From: Bacteroidia bacterium | Lineage (GTDB): Bacteria; Bacteroidota; Bacteroidia; J057 | Assembly: GCA_022760475.1 (NCBI GenBank) | Contig: JALEFZ010000088.1 | Coordinates: 124,001-188,000 of the forward strand | Reading direction: 5' to 3' | DNA: 64,000 nt | Shown here: positions 35,401 through 43,901 of the stretch, piece after piece | How positions within the stretch are numbered: the stretch's first letter is position 1 | Layout of the letters: every line of letters begins with the position of its first letter | The notes under the pieces: model-generated | Database searches by the model: none | What the model saw: the letters and a program-made list of their open reading frames with translations, nothing else | What the model was told of the DNA's origin: nothing | Program-made: the position numbers and the translations under genes

Positions 35401-38400
35401 TTCCACACCTTTAGTGTGCCTGCGAATATGGGCAACTTGGCCATCAACTATGATGTAACCTTCGGTACCAGCCTTGAGACAGATACACTATCGTTGGACG
35501 ACTCACTCAGTGTAACGCTTGTTCCAGTGGCTGTCCCTACCGTAAGGAATTATCCATATGTTCAGGACTTTGAAAATGGTCAGGATGGATGGTCTTCAGT
35601 CGGAACGATTAACTCATGGGCATTTGGTTATCCAAACAAGCTCACCATACGAGGGGCTGCTTCGGATTCGAATGCATGGGTTACTGGTGGACTCGGTACC
35701 GGGTTCCACTTTCCCAATGAAGATTCCTGGGTTATCAGCCCTTGTCTGGACATGACTAGCCTGGCTAACCCACAGATCTCTTTGGCTATCTGGTACAACT
35801 GTCAGTTCAGCGCTGATGGAGCAGTGCTTCAGGCATCCATTGACGGAGGTAATACCTGGGCGAATGTAGGTAATGTGGGGGACCCGGTAAACTGGTTCAA
35901 TGACAACTCAATCTTTGGTGGTCCTGGTGGTCAGCAGTCTGGATGGACTGGTAGAGGAAATGGTACATTCGGTCCTGGTTCGGGAGGATGGATCATCGCC
36001 AAGCATGGACTAACAGGTCTGGGTGGACAGCCTTCTGTAAGGCTTAGGGTTGCTTTTGGTTCAAGTGGATTCACCCAGGATGATGGATTCGCATTTGACG
36101 ATATCTTCATTTGGGACAGGGCTACCAATGACATTGCTGGGGTGAACTTTATCAACCTGCCAAGAACGTTCTGTGATAATGACTCTGCAAGACTGCAGAT
36201 CGAAATCAGAAACGACGGACTTAATACCCAATTTAACTTCCCTGTAGAGGTGGTGATTACAGGGCCAAACGGATCCGATACCATCACTACCAACTATGCA
36301 AATCCAATTGCACCTGATGGTGTGGGTACCGTAGACTTTGGATTCTACAGCAATTCTAATGGTGGAACCTACACATTGAAAGCCTATCCAAGCCTTCCGG
36401 GTGATACCACCGTCTTCAATGATACCCTTTTTGCCAGCTTCCAGATCAATGAAATCACAGCTGCACCAACAGCAGTCTCTGACTCCATCTGTTCTGCTGG
36501 TGGAACTTCATTTACCCTGATTGCACAGCCACCATCCCCGAGTGTAAGGATGCAGTGGTTCGACGCACCTGTTGCAGGTAGTGTTGTAGCCGAAGGTGAT
36601 ACCTTCATTACGCCAGTCCTCAACAACTCTCAGGTTTACTATGTAGAGGCATCTAATTCGGAAAACTACACGGTAGGCCCTGTTACCTTCAGTAATGTCA
36701 GCCCCTTCGGAGGATTTGACACAGACTTTACTCAAGGATTGGAATTCGACGTGTTCGAAGACCTTGTACTCGAATCAGTCAGGGTATTCCCTGAGAATGG
36801 TGGTTCTGGAACCATCGGGGTAAGAATCATCAATACGACGACTACACCTCCGGTATTTGAAACCAGGACATTCCCATTCAGTGGTTCGGTTGCAGATACG
36901 GTATTGACCTTGAATATACCATTGACTCCAGCTACGGGCTATGTAATTAGCGCCATAGGAACCAATCTGGGTCCCGGTAATGGCCTGTTTAGAAATACCT
37001 TCAACGCTACTTATCCATATGAGGAGCAGGATATTCTGAGCATTACCAACAGTACGTTTGGAGCGACCAGTACGAGATATTATTACTTCTACAACTGGAA
37101 GGTACGTACAACAGGCTGTCCTAGCCCAAGAACAAGGGTAGATGCAATCGTGCAAACTCCTCCGGTAGTTGATCTTGGATTGGATGGAGCGTTTTGTGGA
37201 TCTTATGCACTTGACGTGAGCGATCCTGATGTAGTGAGCTACCAGTGGTTCAAAGATGGAGTGCCATTTGCAACAGGACCTAATCAAACCATCGATTCTA
37301 CGGGGCTTTACTCTATCCTGGTTACCAATACCGTAGGCTGTACAGGTACTGACTCTGTGGTGCTGACTATCAATCAAGCACCTACTGCAGAGGTTGGCTC
37401 AGACTCCTCGTCCTGTGATCCTATTCTTCTGACTGCAGACACTACAGGAATCAGCAATGCCAACTACTTCTGGTTCTCCACCTTTGCAGATAACCAGGAT
37501 TCTTCCAAAAACGCTTATTTGGCGAATGGATCAGGTACCTATATCCTGACTGTAAATGCACTTGGTTGTACAGCTAAGGATACCGTTAATGTTACCATAT
37601 TCCCACCACCGGCAGTAGATCTTGGACCAGATAGAGCTACTTGTAGCGACCTTACCCTGGATGCAGGATCAGGAGTTTCATACCAGTGGAGCACAGGGGA
37701 TACAACTCAGACTGTTACGCTCACAGCTCCATTCCCAACTAAAGATACAGTTTCAGTAATTGTTACTTCCATGCAGGGATGTATCGGGACAGATACAGTA
37801 GTTGTAGATGAAGGTGTACCTCCGGTTATCAACCTTCCAGACAGCATAGCTGAGTGTGATCAGGTAACGCTGGATGCAGGAAACCCTGGTATGTCTTACG
37901 ACTGGAGCAATGGAGATAGTGTCAGAATGATAACCGTAAATACTTCTGGCAACTACGCAGTAACTGTTACCAATGCTGACGGCTGCGAAACAACCGAAGA
38001 CGTAGAGGTCGAGATTCTTGAGAGCCCTGCTGCTGCTGCAAGCTACTCTATCCAACCCAACGGCTTTACCGTAGCATTCAATAATCAGTCTACGCCAATT
38101 GATTCTTCTACGACCTTCCTGTGGGACTTCAACGATGGTAGCGGGAATACAAGCACTGATCAAAACCCGGTCTATACCTTCCCATTCCCTGGTACTTACC
38201 TCGTAACTTTGGAGGTTACGAACAGATGTGGCACCTCTACCGTAGAAGTTCTTGTTGCGAATGTGGCAGTTGATGCTTATCCATTGGATGAAATCATTAC
38301 CCTCTATCCAAACCCTACTTCAGGTGAGTTCTACCTGAGGGGGGATGACCTTAGGTTAGCTGAACTTCAAATCGAGGTAAGCGACCTGAGAGGTAGAAAA

Positions 38401-38538
38401 ATTTACACCTATCGTTCAGAGAAGTTCATTGGTCAACTGGATCAGAAGGTTGACCTGAGCGATCAGTCCAGAGGCGTTTATATCGTGAAGATTTCCGATG
38501 GAACAAGGAATGTATTTCACCGTGTGGTGAAACAATAA
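32458..38538 (+). CDS. Very large secreted T9SS protein with duplicated MAM-like modules, PKD and type A sorting domain
   Basis: 2026 residues from the ATG at 32458, which opens a signal peptide (MKQFFTRILALLCLIWGSLYA). An in-frame extension to 32395 is unlikely. Modules in order: CARDB-like domain (about 25-130), MAM-like jelly roll (136-308), CARDB-like, second MAM-like (431-601), CARDB-like, then two long jelly-roll units that resemble each other (717-916 and 1032-1222; both with NSWAFG, NAWVTGGLG, DGAVL-S/A-SIDGG, DDGFAFD). After these come Ig-like and SprB-like repeats (about 1330-1870), a PKD domain (about 1881-1930, FLWDFNDGSGNTST), and a type A T9SS sorting domain (about 1945-2026, TLYPNPTSGEF ... 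SRGVYIVKI). It is probably a surface adhesin or glycan-binding protein. No catalytic residues are seen. Confidence 0.9.
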   Translation: MKQFFTRILALLCLIWGSLYAQNAGVTTIVNFDLTNCSIYSGGIPLTVRYSNFGTTNITSVPLGYQVSGGTAVSETNAVAIAGGANDTYTFTALVSLPNPSSAYTLKVWTAVPGDTDATDDTLQINFFSPATNALPFVETFENFTPQTNSSNPGILNNGWRRVTTGIFNWHVANNTTPTFSTGPIGNHTPLGSIFMFSESSSGSLGDVHKLISPCIDLGGTNGPRLSFWYHMFGAQMGTMELHIIANNDTSLAWQIVGQQQTAGADPWIEAIVDLSAYAGQVVALEYRATRGNGNNGDMAIDDIFLFDPAPVDPGVSAVITPSSPTCYGPNETITVTLQNLGSQALDLAVNPVTVGAQITGPLNNTYSTVLNTGTIPTFGSIQVDITTNADFSAVGNYTLKAYSSTAADPNFFNDTTTVPVRNLPVTVGANRETFETFSVGIPGILANNWTRTNTSNLKGWHVGSGGTPSFGTGPVGNNTATGTRYMHIEANNTVNGEEFELASSCIDVSGLLAPKLSFYYHMFGPDIGTLDVFIRNGSSNVNVFSISGPQQTGSNTVYDSALVDLLPYKNSVFQVVFRVTTVGGTQGDIALDDINIFEPPAFDGQLSRILSPESSCGLTATEPVIIEVVNGGTDTLTSIDVSFNPDATGFIPNETIPGSLFPGDTVIYTFNATANFAGVGIHTLDARISSTTPADQNGTNNDQSITVRNLGSTVTTLPYFENFEAGAGGWSSGGSNNSWAFGTPAKTTIIGAASGVNAWVTGGLGPGNYNNSEASFVVGPCFDFSNVSVPIFEMDIWWNSEFSWDGAVLESSIDGGLSWQRVGNLNDPTNWYNDNTINGLSNFNYNFGDQVGWTGRGAPGQFFAGEGSNGWVRAQRELDGLGGQGAVLLRIIFGTDFSVTDDGFAFDNIFIYEKPDFNAAADRLLSPSGGCGFDSTTFVTISYINNGTQPFDTLDVFYSVNGGPFIVEETFGLLQPGDTGFHTFSVPANMGNLAINYDVTFGTSLETDTLSLDDSLSVTLVPVAVPTVRNYPYVQDFENGQDGWSSVGTINSWAFGYPNKLTIRGAASDSNAWVTGGLGTGFHFPNEDSWVISPCLDMTSLANPQISLAIWYNCQFSADGAVLQASIDGGNTWANVGNVGDPVNWFNDNSIFGGPGGQQSGWTGRGNGTFGPGSGGWIIAKHGLTGLGGQPSVRLRVAFGSSGFTQDDGFAFDDIFIWDRATNDIAGVNFINLPRTFCDNDSARLQIEIRNDGLNTQFNFPVEVVITGPNGSDTITTNYANPIAPDGVGTVDFGFYSNSNGGTYTLKAYPSLPGDTTVFNDTLFASFQINEITAAPTAVSDSICSAGGTSFTLIAQPPSPSVRMQWFDAPVAGSVVAEGDTFITPVLNNSQVYYVEASNSENYTVGPVTFSNVSPFGGFDTDFTQGLEFDVFEDLVLESVRVFPENGGSGTIGVRIINTTTTPPVFETRTFPFSGSVADTVLTLNIPLTPATGYVISAIGTNLGPGNGLFRNTFNATYPYEEQDILSITNSTFGATSTRYYYFYNWKVRTTGCPSPRTRVDAIVQTPPVVDLGLDGAFCGSYALDVSDPDVVSYQWFKDGVPFATGPNQTIDSTGLYSILVTNTVGCTGTDSVVLTINQAPTAEVGSDSSSCDPILLTADTTGISNANYFWFSTFADNQDSSKNAYLANGSGTYILTVNALGCTAKDTVNVTIFPPPAVDLGPDRATCSDLTLDAGSGVSYQWSTGDTTQTVTLTAPFPTKDTVSVIVTSMQGCIGTDTVVVDEGVPPVINLPDSIAECDQVTLDAGNPGMSYDWSNGDSVRMITVNTSGNYAVTVTNADGCETTEDVEVEILESPAAAASYSIQPNGFTVAFNNQSTPIDSSTTFLWDFNDGSGNTSTDQNPVYTFPFPGTYLVTLEVTNRCGTSTVEVLVANVAVDAYPLDEIITLYPNPTSGEFYLRGDDLRLAELQIEVSDLRGRKIYTYRSEKFIGQLDQKVDLSDQSRGVYIVKISDGTRNVFHRVVKQ

Positions 38539-38558
38539 ATTAAATTATTCTGAATGAG

Positions 38559-38590
38559 GCAGATAGTCCTATGGGCTATCTGCTTTTTTT
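38559..38590 (+). terminator. Intrinsic terminator after the 2026-residue T9SS gene
   Basis: An 11-bp stem with one U-G wobble (GCAGATAGTCC / GGGCTATCTGC), a 3-base loop and a run of seven T, 20 bases past the stop. Confidence 0.92.
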
Positions 38591-38681
38591 ATGTTAAAGT
38601 TTTGCAGATTTGGTGGAAACTTTTGGGGTTTTGAGCCCTTTTTGCTTTTTTTGCAGTCCAGTTTTTCAAGCAAATCTTATC

Positions 38682-39380
38682 ATGGCTAAAAAGGCAACAA
38701 AGAAAAGTCAAGTAGAGGACGTAGATCTGGAGTACGAAGAGGTTGAAGGTAAAGAGCAAAAAAGCATCGAAGAGATCATCTCGGACAACAGAAACCTTAT
38801 TCTGGGTATCGTAGGAGGTATTCTTTTGATCGTACTTGGATTTATCGGATTTCGCCTGTTGAAATCTTCTCAGGACACCGAAGCTCAGGAATTGATGGTA
38901 GAGGCTCCCTATTATTTTGAAGCTGATTCACTTTCCAAAGCTCTGGAAGGGGACAACGATAATCTTGGTTTCATTGACATTGCCGATGAATTTGGTGGTA
39001 CCAAATCTGCAAACCAAGCCAACTATTATTCTGGAATCATTTCTCTGAAACAAGGGAATCCTGATGCCGCCATCGAATACCTCAACAAAGTATCAACTAC
39101 CAATACACTTCTTGATCCCATGAAGCACATAGCTCTGGCCAATTCTTACGCGGCCTTGGGAGACTTTGGAGCAGCTGGTAAAAACTTCGAGAAAGCATCA
39201 AGGCTACCAAAAGAGACTGACTACTCAACTCCATACTTACTTCTAAAGGCTGGTGAAGCCTACGAACTTGCTGGGGACAATAAGAAAGCCCTAAGCCTTT
39301 ACAAAAGCATTCAGAAGTCTTTTCCCAAAGCTGCTGAAGAGGTAAATATTGAAAAGTATTTGGCAAGAATGGGCGAGTAA
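38682..39380 (+). CDS. TPR membrane protein, YfgM-like
   Basis: 232 residues from the ATG at 38682 (MAKKATKKSQVEDVDLEYEE). An in-frame extension to 38610 runs through T-rich promoter sequence and is unlikely. An acidic, lysine-rich cytoplasmic tail is followed by one membrane segment (about 38-60, LILGIVGGILLIVLGFIGF) and a periplasmic TPR domain (NYYSGIISLKQGNPDAAIEY, HIALANSYAALGDFGAAG, LLKAGEAYELAGDNKKAL). This layout matches YfgM-type proteins that assist folding near the Sec translocon. It lies 2 bases before ribH, so the two are co-transcribed. The functional link to riboflavin synthesis is not apparent. Confidence 0.82.
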   Translation: MAKKATKKSQVEDVDLEYEEVEGKEQKSIEEIISDNRNLILGIVGGILLIVLGFIGFRLLKSSQDTEAQELMVEAPYYFEADSLSKALEGDNDNLGFIDIADEFGGTKSANQANYYSGIISLKQGNPDAAIEYLNKVSTTNTLLDPMKHIALANSYAALGDFGAAGKNFEKASRLPKETDYSTPYLLLKAGEAYELAGDNKKALSLYKSIQKSFPKAAEEVNIEKYLARMGE

Positions 39381-39382
39381 GC

Positions 39383-39868
39383 ATGAGCGTCAACAAACCC
39401 CACGACCTTTCCCAAATCCGTTATGAAGGTGGCAAAGACCACTTGGCATCAAAAGTTGCCATAGTCGTAAGTAAGTGGAATACAGAAATCACTGAAACCT
39501 TATTCCAAGGCGCTAAAGACGTCTTGATAGCAGCAGGAGTCAACCCCAATTTTATCCAAAGGGTAGACGTTCCAGGTTCATATGAACTTCCAATGGGAGC
39601 TGATCATGCCTTGAAGAATCAACCTGAGCTTGATGGAGTGATTTGTCTTGGTTGCGTTATTCAAGGAGAGACTAGGCACTTTGAATTCATTTCTGATGCA
39701 GTAGCTCAAGGCATCATGAGAGTTGGCCTTGATTACCACAAGCCTGTAATTTTTGGTGTGCTTACACCAGATACAGATCAACAAGCCAAAGATCGTGCAG
39801 GTGGAAAATATGGCAACAAAGGTGAAGAGGCTGCTGTTGCGCTTCTTGAAATGTTGGATCTAGGATAA
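39383..39868 (+). CDS. ribH: 6,7-dimethyl-8-ribityllumazine synthase
   Basis: 161 residues. Motifs are VAIVVSKWNTEITETLFQGA (phosphate and ribityl binding), VDVPGSYELPMGA, and GCVIQGETRHFEFI with the catalytic His. The enzyme condenses 5-amino-6-ribitylaminouracil with dihydroxybutanone phosphate to give lumazine, the step before riboflavin synthase. Length is normal. It is co-transcribed with the TPR membrane protein and followed by a strong terminator. Confidence 0.95.
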   Translation: MSVNKPHDLSQIRYEGGKDHLASKVAIVVSKWNTEITETLFQGAKDVLIAAGVNPNFIQRVDVPGSYELPMGADHALKNQPELDGVICLGCVIQGETRHFEFISDAVAQGIMRVGLDYHKPVIFGVLTPDTDQQAKDRAGGKYGNKGEEAAVALLEMLDLG

Positions 39869-39892
39869 TTAGAAAACATTACATAAAAAATT

Positions 39893-39924
39893 AAGGGCTA
39901 CTTCAAATGAAGTAGCCCTTTTTA
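39893..39924 (+). terminator. Intrinsic terminator after ribH
   Basis: A perfect 12-bp stem (AAGGGCTACTTC / GAAGTAGCCCTT) with an AAAT loop and a T-run. Confidence 0.94.
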
Positions 39925-39943
39925 TTGGGGTGGGGGAATCGTC

Positions 39944-40321
39944 TTACCTAATTAGCGCTATTGCGCCTTTTTCTTGAACCGTACTGCCATTATCAGCGAT
40001 CTTGAATTGTAGTACCCATGAGTAGTGTCCCTGAGGCAATGGAATTCCGTTTTCGGAACCATCCCACACCTTTCTGGGATCAATGGTCTGAAATACCAGT
40101 CTTTTATGATTGTCATAAATTTTAAGTGAGTATGAAGCATATTTACAAGCTGTTTCTATGAGAAACAGATCGTTGATGCCATCCCCATTAGGACTGATAC
40201 TTTCGGGTATATACACCACACATTCGCCATCGTCAGATGCCGGCGACTCGTCTTTAAAGTCAAATGAACAATTTAATAACAGCAAGGAAGATAAAAAGCT
40301 AAAAAACAGGAGCTTGTTCAT
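39944..40321 (-). CDS. Tiny lipoprotein made of a type B (gliding-associated) sorting domain
   Basis: 125 residues. The signal peptide with lipobox is MNKLLFFSFLSSLLLLNC, giving a lipidated Cys at position 18. After a short acidic linker (about 19-33), the rest is a CHU_C/gliding motility-associated C-terminal domain: YIPESISPNGDGINDLF, YSLKIYDNHKRLVFQT, KVWDGSENGIPLPQGHYSW. That domain normally sits at the end of large secreted T9SS proteins with type B sorting. Here there is no cargo. It could be a remnant of a longer gene, or a small lipoprotein that uses the fold by itself. The reading frame is clean and the signal peptide intact, so a real small protein is favoured. Convergent with ribH. 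Confidence 0.8.
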   Translation of the reverse strand: MNKLLFFSFLSSLLLLNCSFDFKDESPASDDGECVVYIPESISPNGDGINDLFLIETACKYASYSLKIYDNHKRLVFQTIDPRKVWDGSENGIPLPQGHYSWVLQFKIADNGSTVQEKGAIALIR

Positions 40322-40682
40322 GGGGTATATTTGTTCTCTCTCTGTTGCAATAATAATTAGATATTATCATTACTTAACTTTCTCTTTACTGAATGGATAT
40401 TTTTACACGTTTAATCAACTGTTTTTCCTCTTATTTGGGAAAAGTATTTTTTGTGGAATATTATTTGTGTAGCCAATCTTCTAAAAATGTGGCCGTCATG
40501 AGCTGTCTTTTTTTTTAGTCAAAGAATTAATTGCCCAGAGGATGAGAAGGGAGATTCGAAGTGCCTACGTCTAATTGTGCATACAGGATTCCTTCCTGCA
40601 AGAATTACTTTTCTGGAGGCAGAATGGAAATTTTGTTTAATAGGTGGATAATTTTCTGGTCAAAAAAGCGCTTAATCTTACC
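40322..40682. other. Intergenic region between the mini-lipoprotein and uvrC
   Basis: 361 bases with no convincing gene or RNA. On the minus strand an ACGTGTA sequence at 40404-40410 lies 83 bases before the lipoprotein ATG and resembles the -10 block of the T9SS array promoters, but there is no CCAACC at the matching distance. Confidence 0.45.
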
Positions 40683-42497
40683 TTAAATTAACCCATCCTT
40701 GATTGCCTTTTGAAGGATTTCAGCCTTCTTTTTTCCAAGTTTAGCCTCTAATTCCGCTACGGGAGCCTCCTTTAATTTTTTAATTGATCGGAATTTCTTG
40801 ATAATTTCTTTCTCTGCCTGTGGACCAATACCTTTTATCTGTGTCAACTTAGAGCGTTGGTTGGTGTTACTGCGCTTCTGTCGATGAAAGGTAATAGCAA
40901 AGCGGTGAGCTTCATTCCTGAGTTGCTGTATCAGGTGAAGGGCCGGGCTCTTCTTGTCAATGTGCAAAGGGATGGGATCATCGACCCGATATATTTCCTC
41001 CAAACGCTTGGCGATGCCGATCATTGGGATCTTGCCTAGTAGCCCGAGTTCTTGCAAAGCCTCCGCAGCACTGCTCAATTGCCCCTTACCGCCATCAATG
41101 ATGATCAATTTAGGAAGGTCTTTTTCCTCATCTAGCAAACGCTTGTATCGGCGACCGACTATTTCTGTCATGGACGCAAAGTCATTGGGCCCTTCGACAG
41201 TTTTTATATTGAAGTGTCTGTAATCTCTTTTGGATGGTTTTCCATTTTTGAATACTACACAAGAAGCTACAGGAGAACTTCCTTGAAAATTGGAATTATC
41301 AAAACACTCAATATGATCCGGCAGGTTGCTCATGTTAAGCTCCTTCTGTAGCTCCTCCATCATGGACTCATGTACAGGCTTTCGTTTTTTGAAATTCTGA
41401 TTGTAAAGTTTTTCAGTGAGCAAGGTCCGGCAATTTTTCAACGATAGGTCTACCAGGTGTTTCTTATCTCCACGTTGGGGTACACTGAGCTTATACCCTT
41501 CCAGAACATCGTCCTCTTCAATCTCAATATTGGTAATGATTTCCTGTTCAAGCTCTTCATCACCAGCCATCATGTATTCGATGGTGGCAAGTAAGATTTC
41601 ACTTTCGCTTTCTTCATGCTTTTGCTTGAATTCCCATGAGTGGGTCTGGATAATCGCACCGTTGACCACCTTGAAGTGATTGACAACAGAAAGGTGTTCT
41701 TCAGATTCAATGGCCAGGACTTCCAGGTCATTTATCTTTTCAGAAACGACCGTAGATCTCCTTTTATATGCCCTCACACTTTCCAGCCTACGTTTGTAGA
41801 AATCTGCTTTTTCAAACTCGAACTGGGCTGCCGCTTCATTCATTTTTCCTTCCACATGCTTCAAAACAGGCTGAAGGTTTCCCCTTAGAATGTGCCTGAC
41901 CTGAGCAATTCCTTCCATATATTCCTCTTCTTTGACCCTGCCTTCACAAGGGGCACCACAGTTTCCAATCTGAAACTCCAGGCATCTTTTGAATTTTCCT
42001 GCCTCAATGTTCTTCTCAGACAAGTAAAAGTTACAGGTCCGCAACTGGATAATACTTCGAATCAATTCCAATATGGCCTTCATGGTTGCCACGCTGGGGT
42101 AGGGGCCATAATAGGTAGAGCCATCATCAATTTTTGTGCGAGTAGGGAAGACCCTTGGAAATCGCTCATTCTTTATACAAATGTATGGATAGGTTTTGCC
42201 ATCTTTGAGGAGGATGTTGTATCGGGGTTGATGGTTCTTTATCAGGTTATTTTCCAGGAGAAGGGCTTCTACTTCACTGTTAGTAACGGTATAAGCGACA
42301 TCTCTGATGTTGCGTACCATATGAGAAATCCTGTAGGAATGCCCTCTTGAATTGGTGAAATAGCTCCCAACTCTTTTCCTCAAACTTTTGGCTTTCCCAA
42401 TGTATATGATCTTTCCATCCTGATTCAAAAACCGGTAAACCCCTGGTTGATCAGGAAGGGCCCTGACCTTTTCAATGACTTCTTTTTGGATCTCCAT
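40683..42497 (-). CDS. uvrC: Excinuclease ABC subunit C
   Basis: 604 residues from the ATG at 42495-42497 (MEIQKEVIEKVRALPDQPG), the usual UvrC beginning. A 10-residue extension to 42527 is possible. GIY-YIG nuclease at about 10-90 (GVYRFLNQDGKIIYIGKAKS), a Cys-containing linker (GNCGAPCEG), a UVR motif at about 205-240 (FEFEKADFYKRRLESV), an RNase H-like nuclease (IECFDNSNFQGSSPVAS) and a C-terminal helix-hairpin-helix (LTQIKGIGPQAEKEII). UvrC makes both incisions in nucleotide excision repair with UvrA and UvrB, neither of which is in this window. It is a single-gene unit by spacing. Confidence 0.95.
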   Translation of the reverse strand: MEIQKEVIEKVRALPDQPGVYRFLNQDGKIIYIGKAKSLRKRVGSYFTNSRGHSYRISHMVRNIRDVAYTVTNSEVEALLLENNLIKNHQPRYNILLKDGKTYPYICIKNERFPRVFPTRTKIDDGSTYYGPYPSVATMKAILELIRSIIQLRTCNFYLSEKNIEAGKFKRCLEFQIGNCGAPCEGRVKEEEYMEGIAQVRHILRGNLQPVLKHVEGKMNEAAAQFEFEKADFYKRRLESVRAYKRRSTVVSEKINDLEVLAIESEEHLSVVNHFKVVNGAIIQTHSWEFKQKHEESESEILLATIEYMMAGDEELEQEIITNIEIEEDDVLEGYKLSVPQRGDKKHLVDLSLKNCRTLLTEKLYNQNFKKRKPVHESMMEELQKELNMSNLPDHIECFDNSNFQGSSPVASCVVFKNGKPSKRDYRHFNIKTVEGPNDFASMTEIVGRRYKRLLDEEKDLPKLIIIDGGKGQLSSAAEALQELGLLGKIPMIGIAKRLEEIYRVDDPIPLHIDKKSPALHLIQQLRNEAHRFAITFHRQKRSNTNQRSKLTQIKGIGPQAEKEIIKKFRSIKKLKEAPVAELEAKLGKKKAEILQKAIKDGLI

Positions 42498-43007
42498 AAA
42501 CTCTTTTATACCCAATTTAGAGTACATTTGTTCTGCGAACTTATGCCTTAATTCTGAATAAGAATATCTTTTCTGAATCAGGCAAATTCCAGAAATCCAA
42601 TTTAAGTTAATTTCACCAAGGGGAAAATGCTGTCAGCATTTCTAGGGTGAATTATTCCCCCTGATCTGTCTTGGGGCCTTGATTTGTTCTTGAACCGCTT
42701 CATTAGGCTCAGGCCTCTACAACAGGAAACCATTGTTTATGATTTTTGGACTCGAACCCTTAAATCTAGAATGGCGAGGGTACAACATGGACAGCCTTCT
42801 ACCGCGGCTTCTAAACCTATGTAGGGGGCAGGTATTAATTGCCTAGCCCTACAGCTGTTTTTCTTCCTGAATTGTTACCTGGCTCCAAGGGTTATTTCTC
42901 ACTGGATACTTTGTGCTCCATACTGGATTATTTGATAAACATTGACTAATTGTGCATTTTATACATGAAAAATCTGGTTTTCGATTGCGTATCTTCTTCA
43001 ATACCAT
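42498..43007. other. Intergenic region with two bulged inverted repeats
   Basis: 510 bases between divergent genes. At 42612-42651 there is a compound hairpin: TTCACC / GGTGAA enclosing AAATGCT-GTC-AGCATTT. At 42820-42853 a second nested hairpin is TGTAGGG / CCCTACA enclosing GGCA / TGCC. Neither ends in a T-run. No ORF is convincing, and a tRNA-like GGTTCGAGTCC (minus, near 42746) has no supporting cloverleaf. Confidence 0.45.
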
Positions 43008-43523
43008 ATGAGAGCATTAGCACTTACCTACATTCCAATCGCCATCCTGGCCATGAGCCTTTTCATCAGTAGAAAAGATCAGCGACTTCTTGTTTCAAAT
43101 GCCTTTGCATTGGGATTGGTTTCTGTTTTGCAGCTCTTGCTAGAGGTGAGCAGGATTCAATGGCTTCTCAAGTCCGGCGAATTCTGGAAGTGGATGGTTT
43201 ATTTGAATGAAGAGTATGCCCATCAACTCTTTATCCCCCATCTCTTGCTGGGGATTGCAGTGATTTTTCTCCCTTTGTTAAACTTCAAGTCCGTCAATAG
43301 AGATAATCTGGACCTCCAAAAAATAATCTTGCTGGTTTACCTGGGATACATGGCCCTGGAGATTGTCCTGTGGAATCAAAACTTTGTTCTCCCAGGCTGG
43401 AATAGGCTCATTCCCAAGATGCCTTTCGTTTGGATGCTCGGGATATTTGGCGGGATGCTGATGTTGGTAAATGTAGTGGTTTTGAAATTCAGGCTATTAC
43501 CCGAATTGAGAGAAAATAATTGA
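43008..43523 (+). CDS. Unknown integral membrane protein
   Basis: 171 residues with about five hydrophobic segments (near 2-18, 27-46, 74-92, 104-122 and 140-160) joined by short basic loops. I do not recognise the family. The last codon directly abuts the stop codon of the convergent small-subunit gene, so the two 3' ends share no spacer. Its promoter region carries two inverted repeats. Function unknown. Confidence 0.65.
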   Translation: MRALALTYIPIAILAMSLFISRKDQRLLVSNAFALGLVSVLQLLLEVSRIQWLLKSGEFWKWMVYLNEEYAHQLFIPHLLLGIAVIFLPLLNFKSVNRDNLDLQKIILLVYLGYMALEIVLWNQNFVLPGWNRLIPKMPFVWMLGIFGGMLMLVNVVVLKFRLLPELRENN

Positions 43524-43895
43524 TCACTTTTGGGCAAATGGATGGGCACATACTTTTTTATAGGGATGGTAAAGTTCCTCAAATTTAATCCTCTCATTTT
43601 TAGCAGCATTAAGGGCATTAGAAGAAAGTAAAAACATCCTGACAGTTTCATCCCGGGGCTCATTCAGATATTCCATGCTAATGAGTAGGTAGTATTTCCA
43701 AATGCGGCCTTCGGCCCCCCATTTGAAATCCATCCACGCCTTCCAGAATTTTTCCAACTCTATTTTTTCAACTTCAAAGCCAATAGACTCTAATTTGGCC
43801 TGCAGCAAGGCTACCTTATTTCGAAGAAAGAATCCCCCCAAGCCCAAAAGGATGGCTCCCATCATCAATATACCCAGGAATCTTCTTCTGTTCAT
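43524..43895 (-). CDS. Small subunit accompanying GMC oxidoreductase (gluconate dehydrogenase subunit 3-like)
   Basis: 123 residues. The N-terminus MNRRRFLGILMMGAILLGL has a short twin-Arg-like start and one hydrophobic segment, so it is membrane-anchored or exported. The rest is helical and rich in Trp and Lys (FWKAWMDFKWG). The gene starts 6 bases after a GMC oxidoreductase gene, the position usually held by the gluconate 2-dehydrogenase subunit 3 family, which helps export and folding of the flavoprotein. Sequence similarity to that family is weak by eye, so the name rests mainly on context. Confidence 0.55.
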   Translation of the reverse strand: MNRRRFLGILMMGAILLGLGGFFLRNKVALLQAKLESIGFEVEKIELEKFWKAWMDFKWGAEGRIWKYYLLISMEYLNEPRDETVRMFLLSSNALNAAKNERIKFEELYHPYKKVCAHPFAQK

Positions 43896-43901
43896 GAATG
43901 T

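Noticed and set aside
40322-40472. Small plus-strand ORF reaching to 40472 across the lipoprotein gene
   Set aside because: It is mainly the reverse of the lipoprotein gene, then hydrophobic low-complexity text without family features.
42740-42830. tRNA-like T-arm sequence (GGTTCGAGTCC on the minus strand)
   Set aside because: The bases around it cannot form a 5-bp T-stem, an anticodon arm or an acceptor stem, so there is no tRNA gene here.
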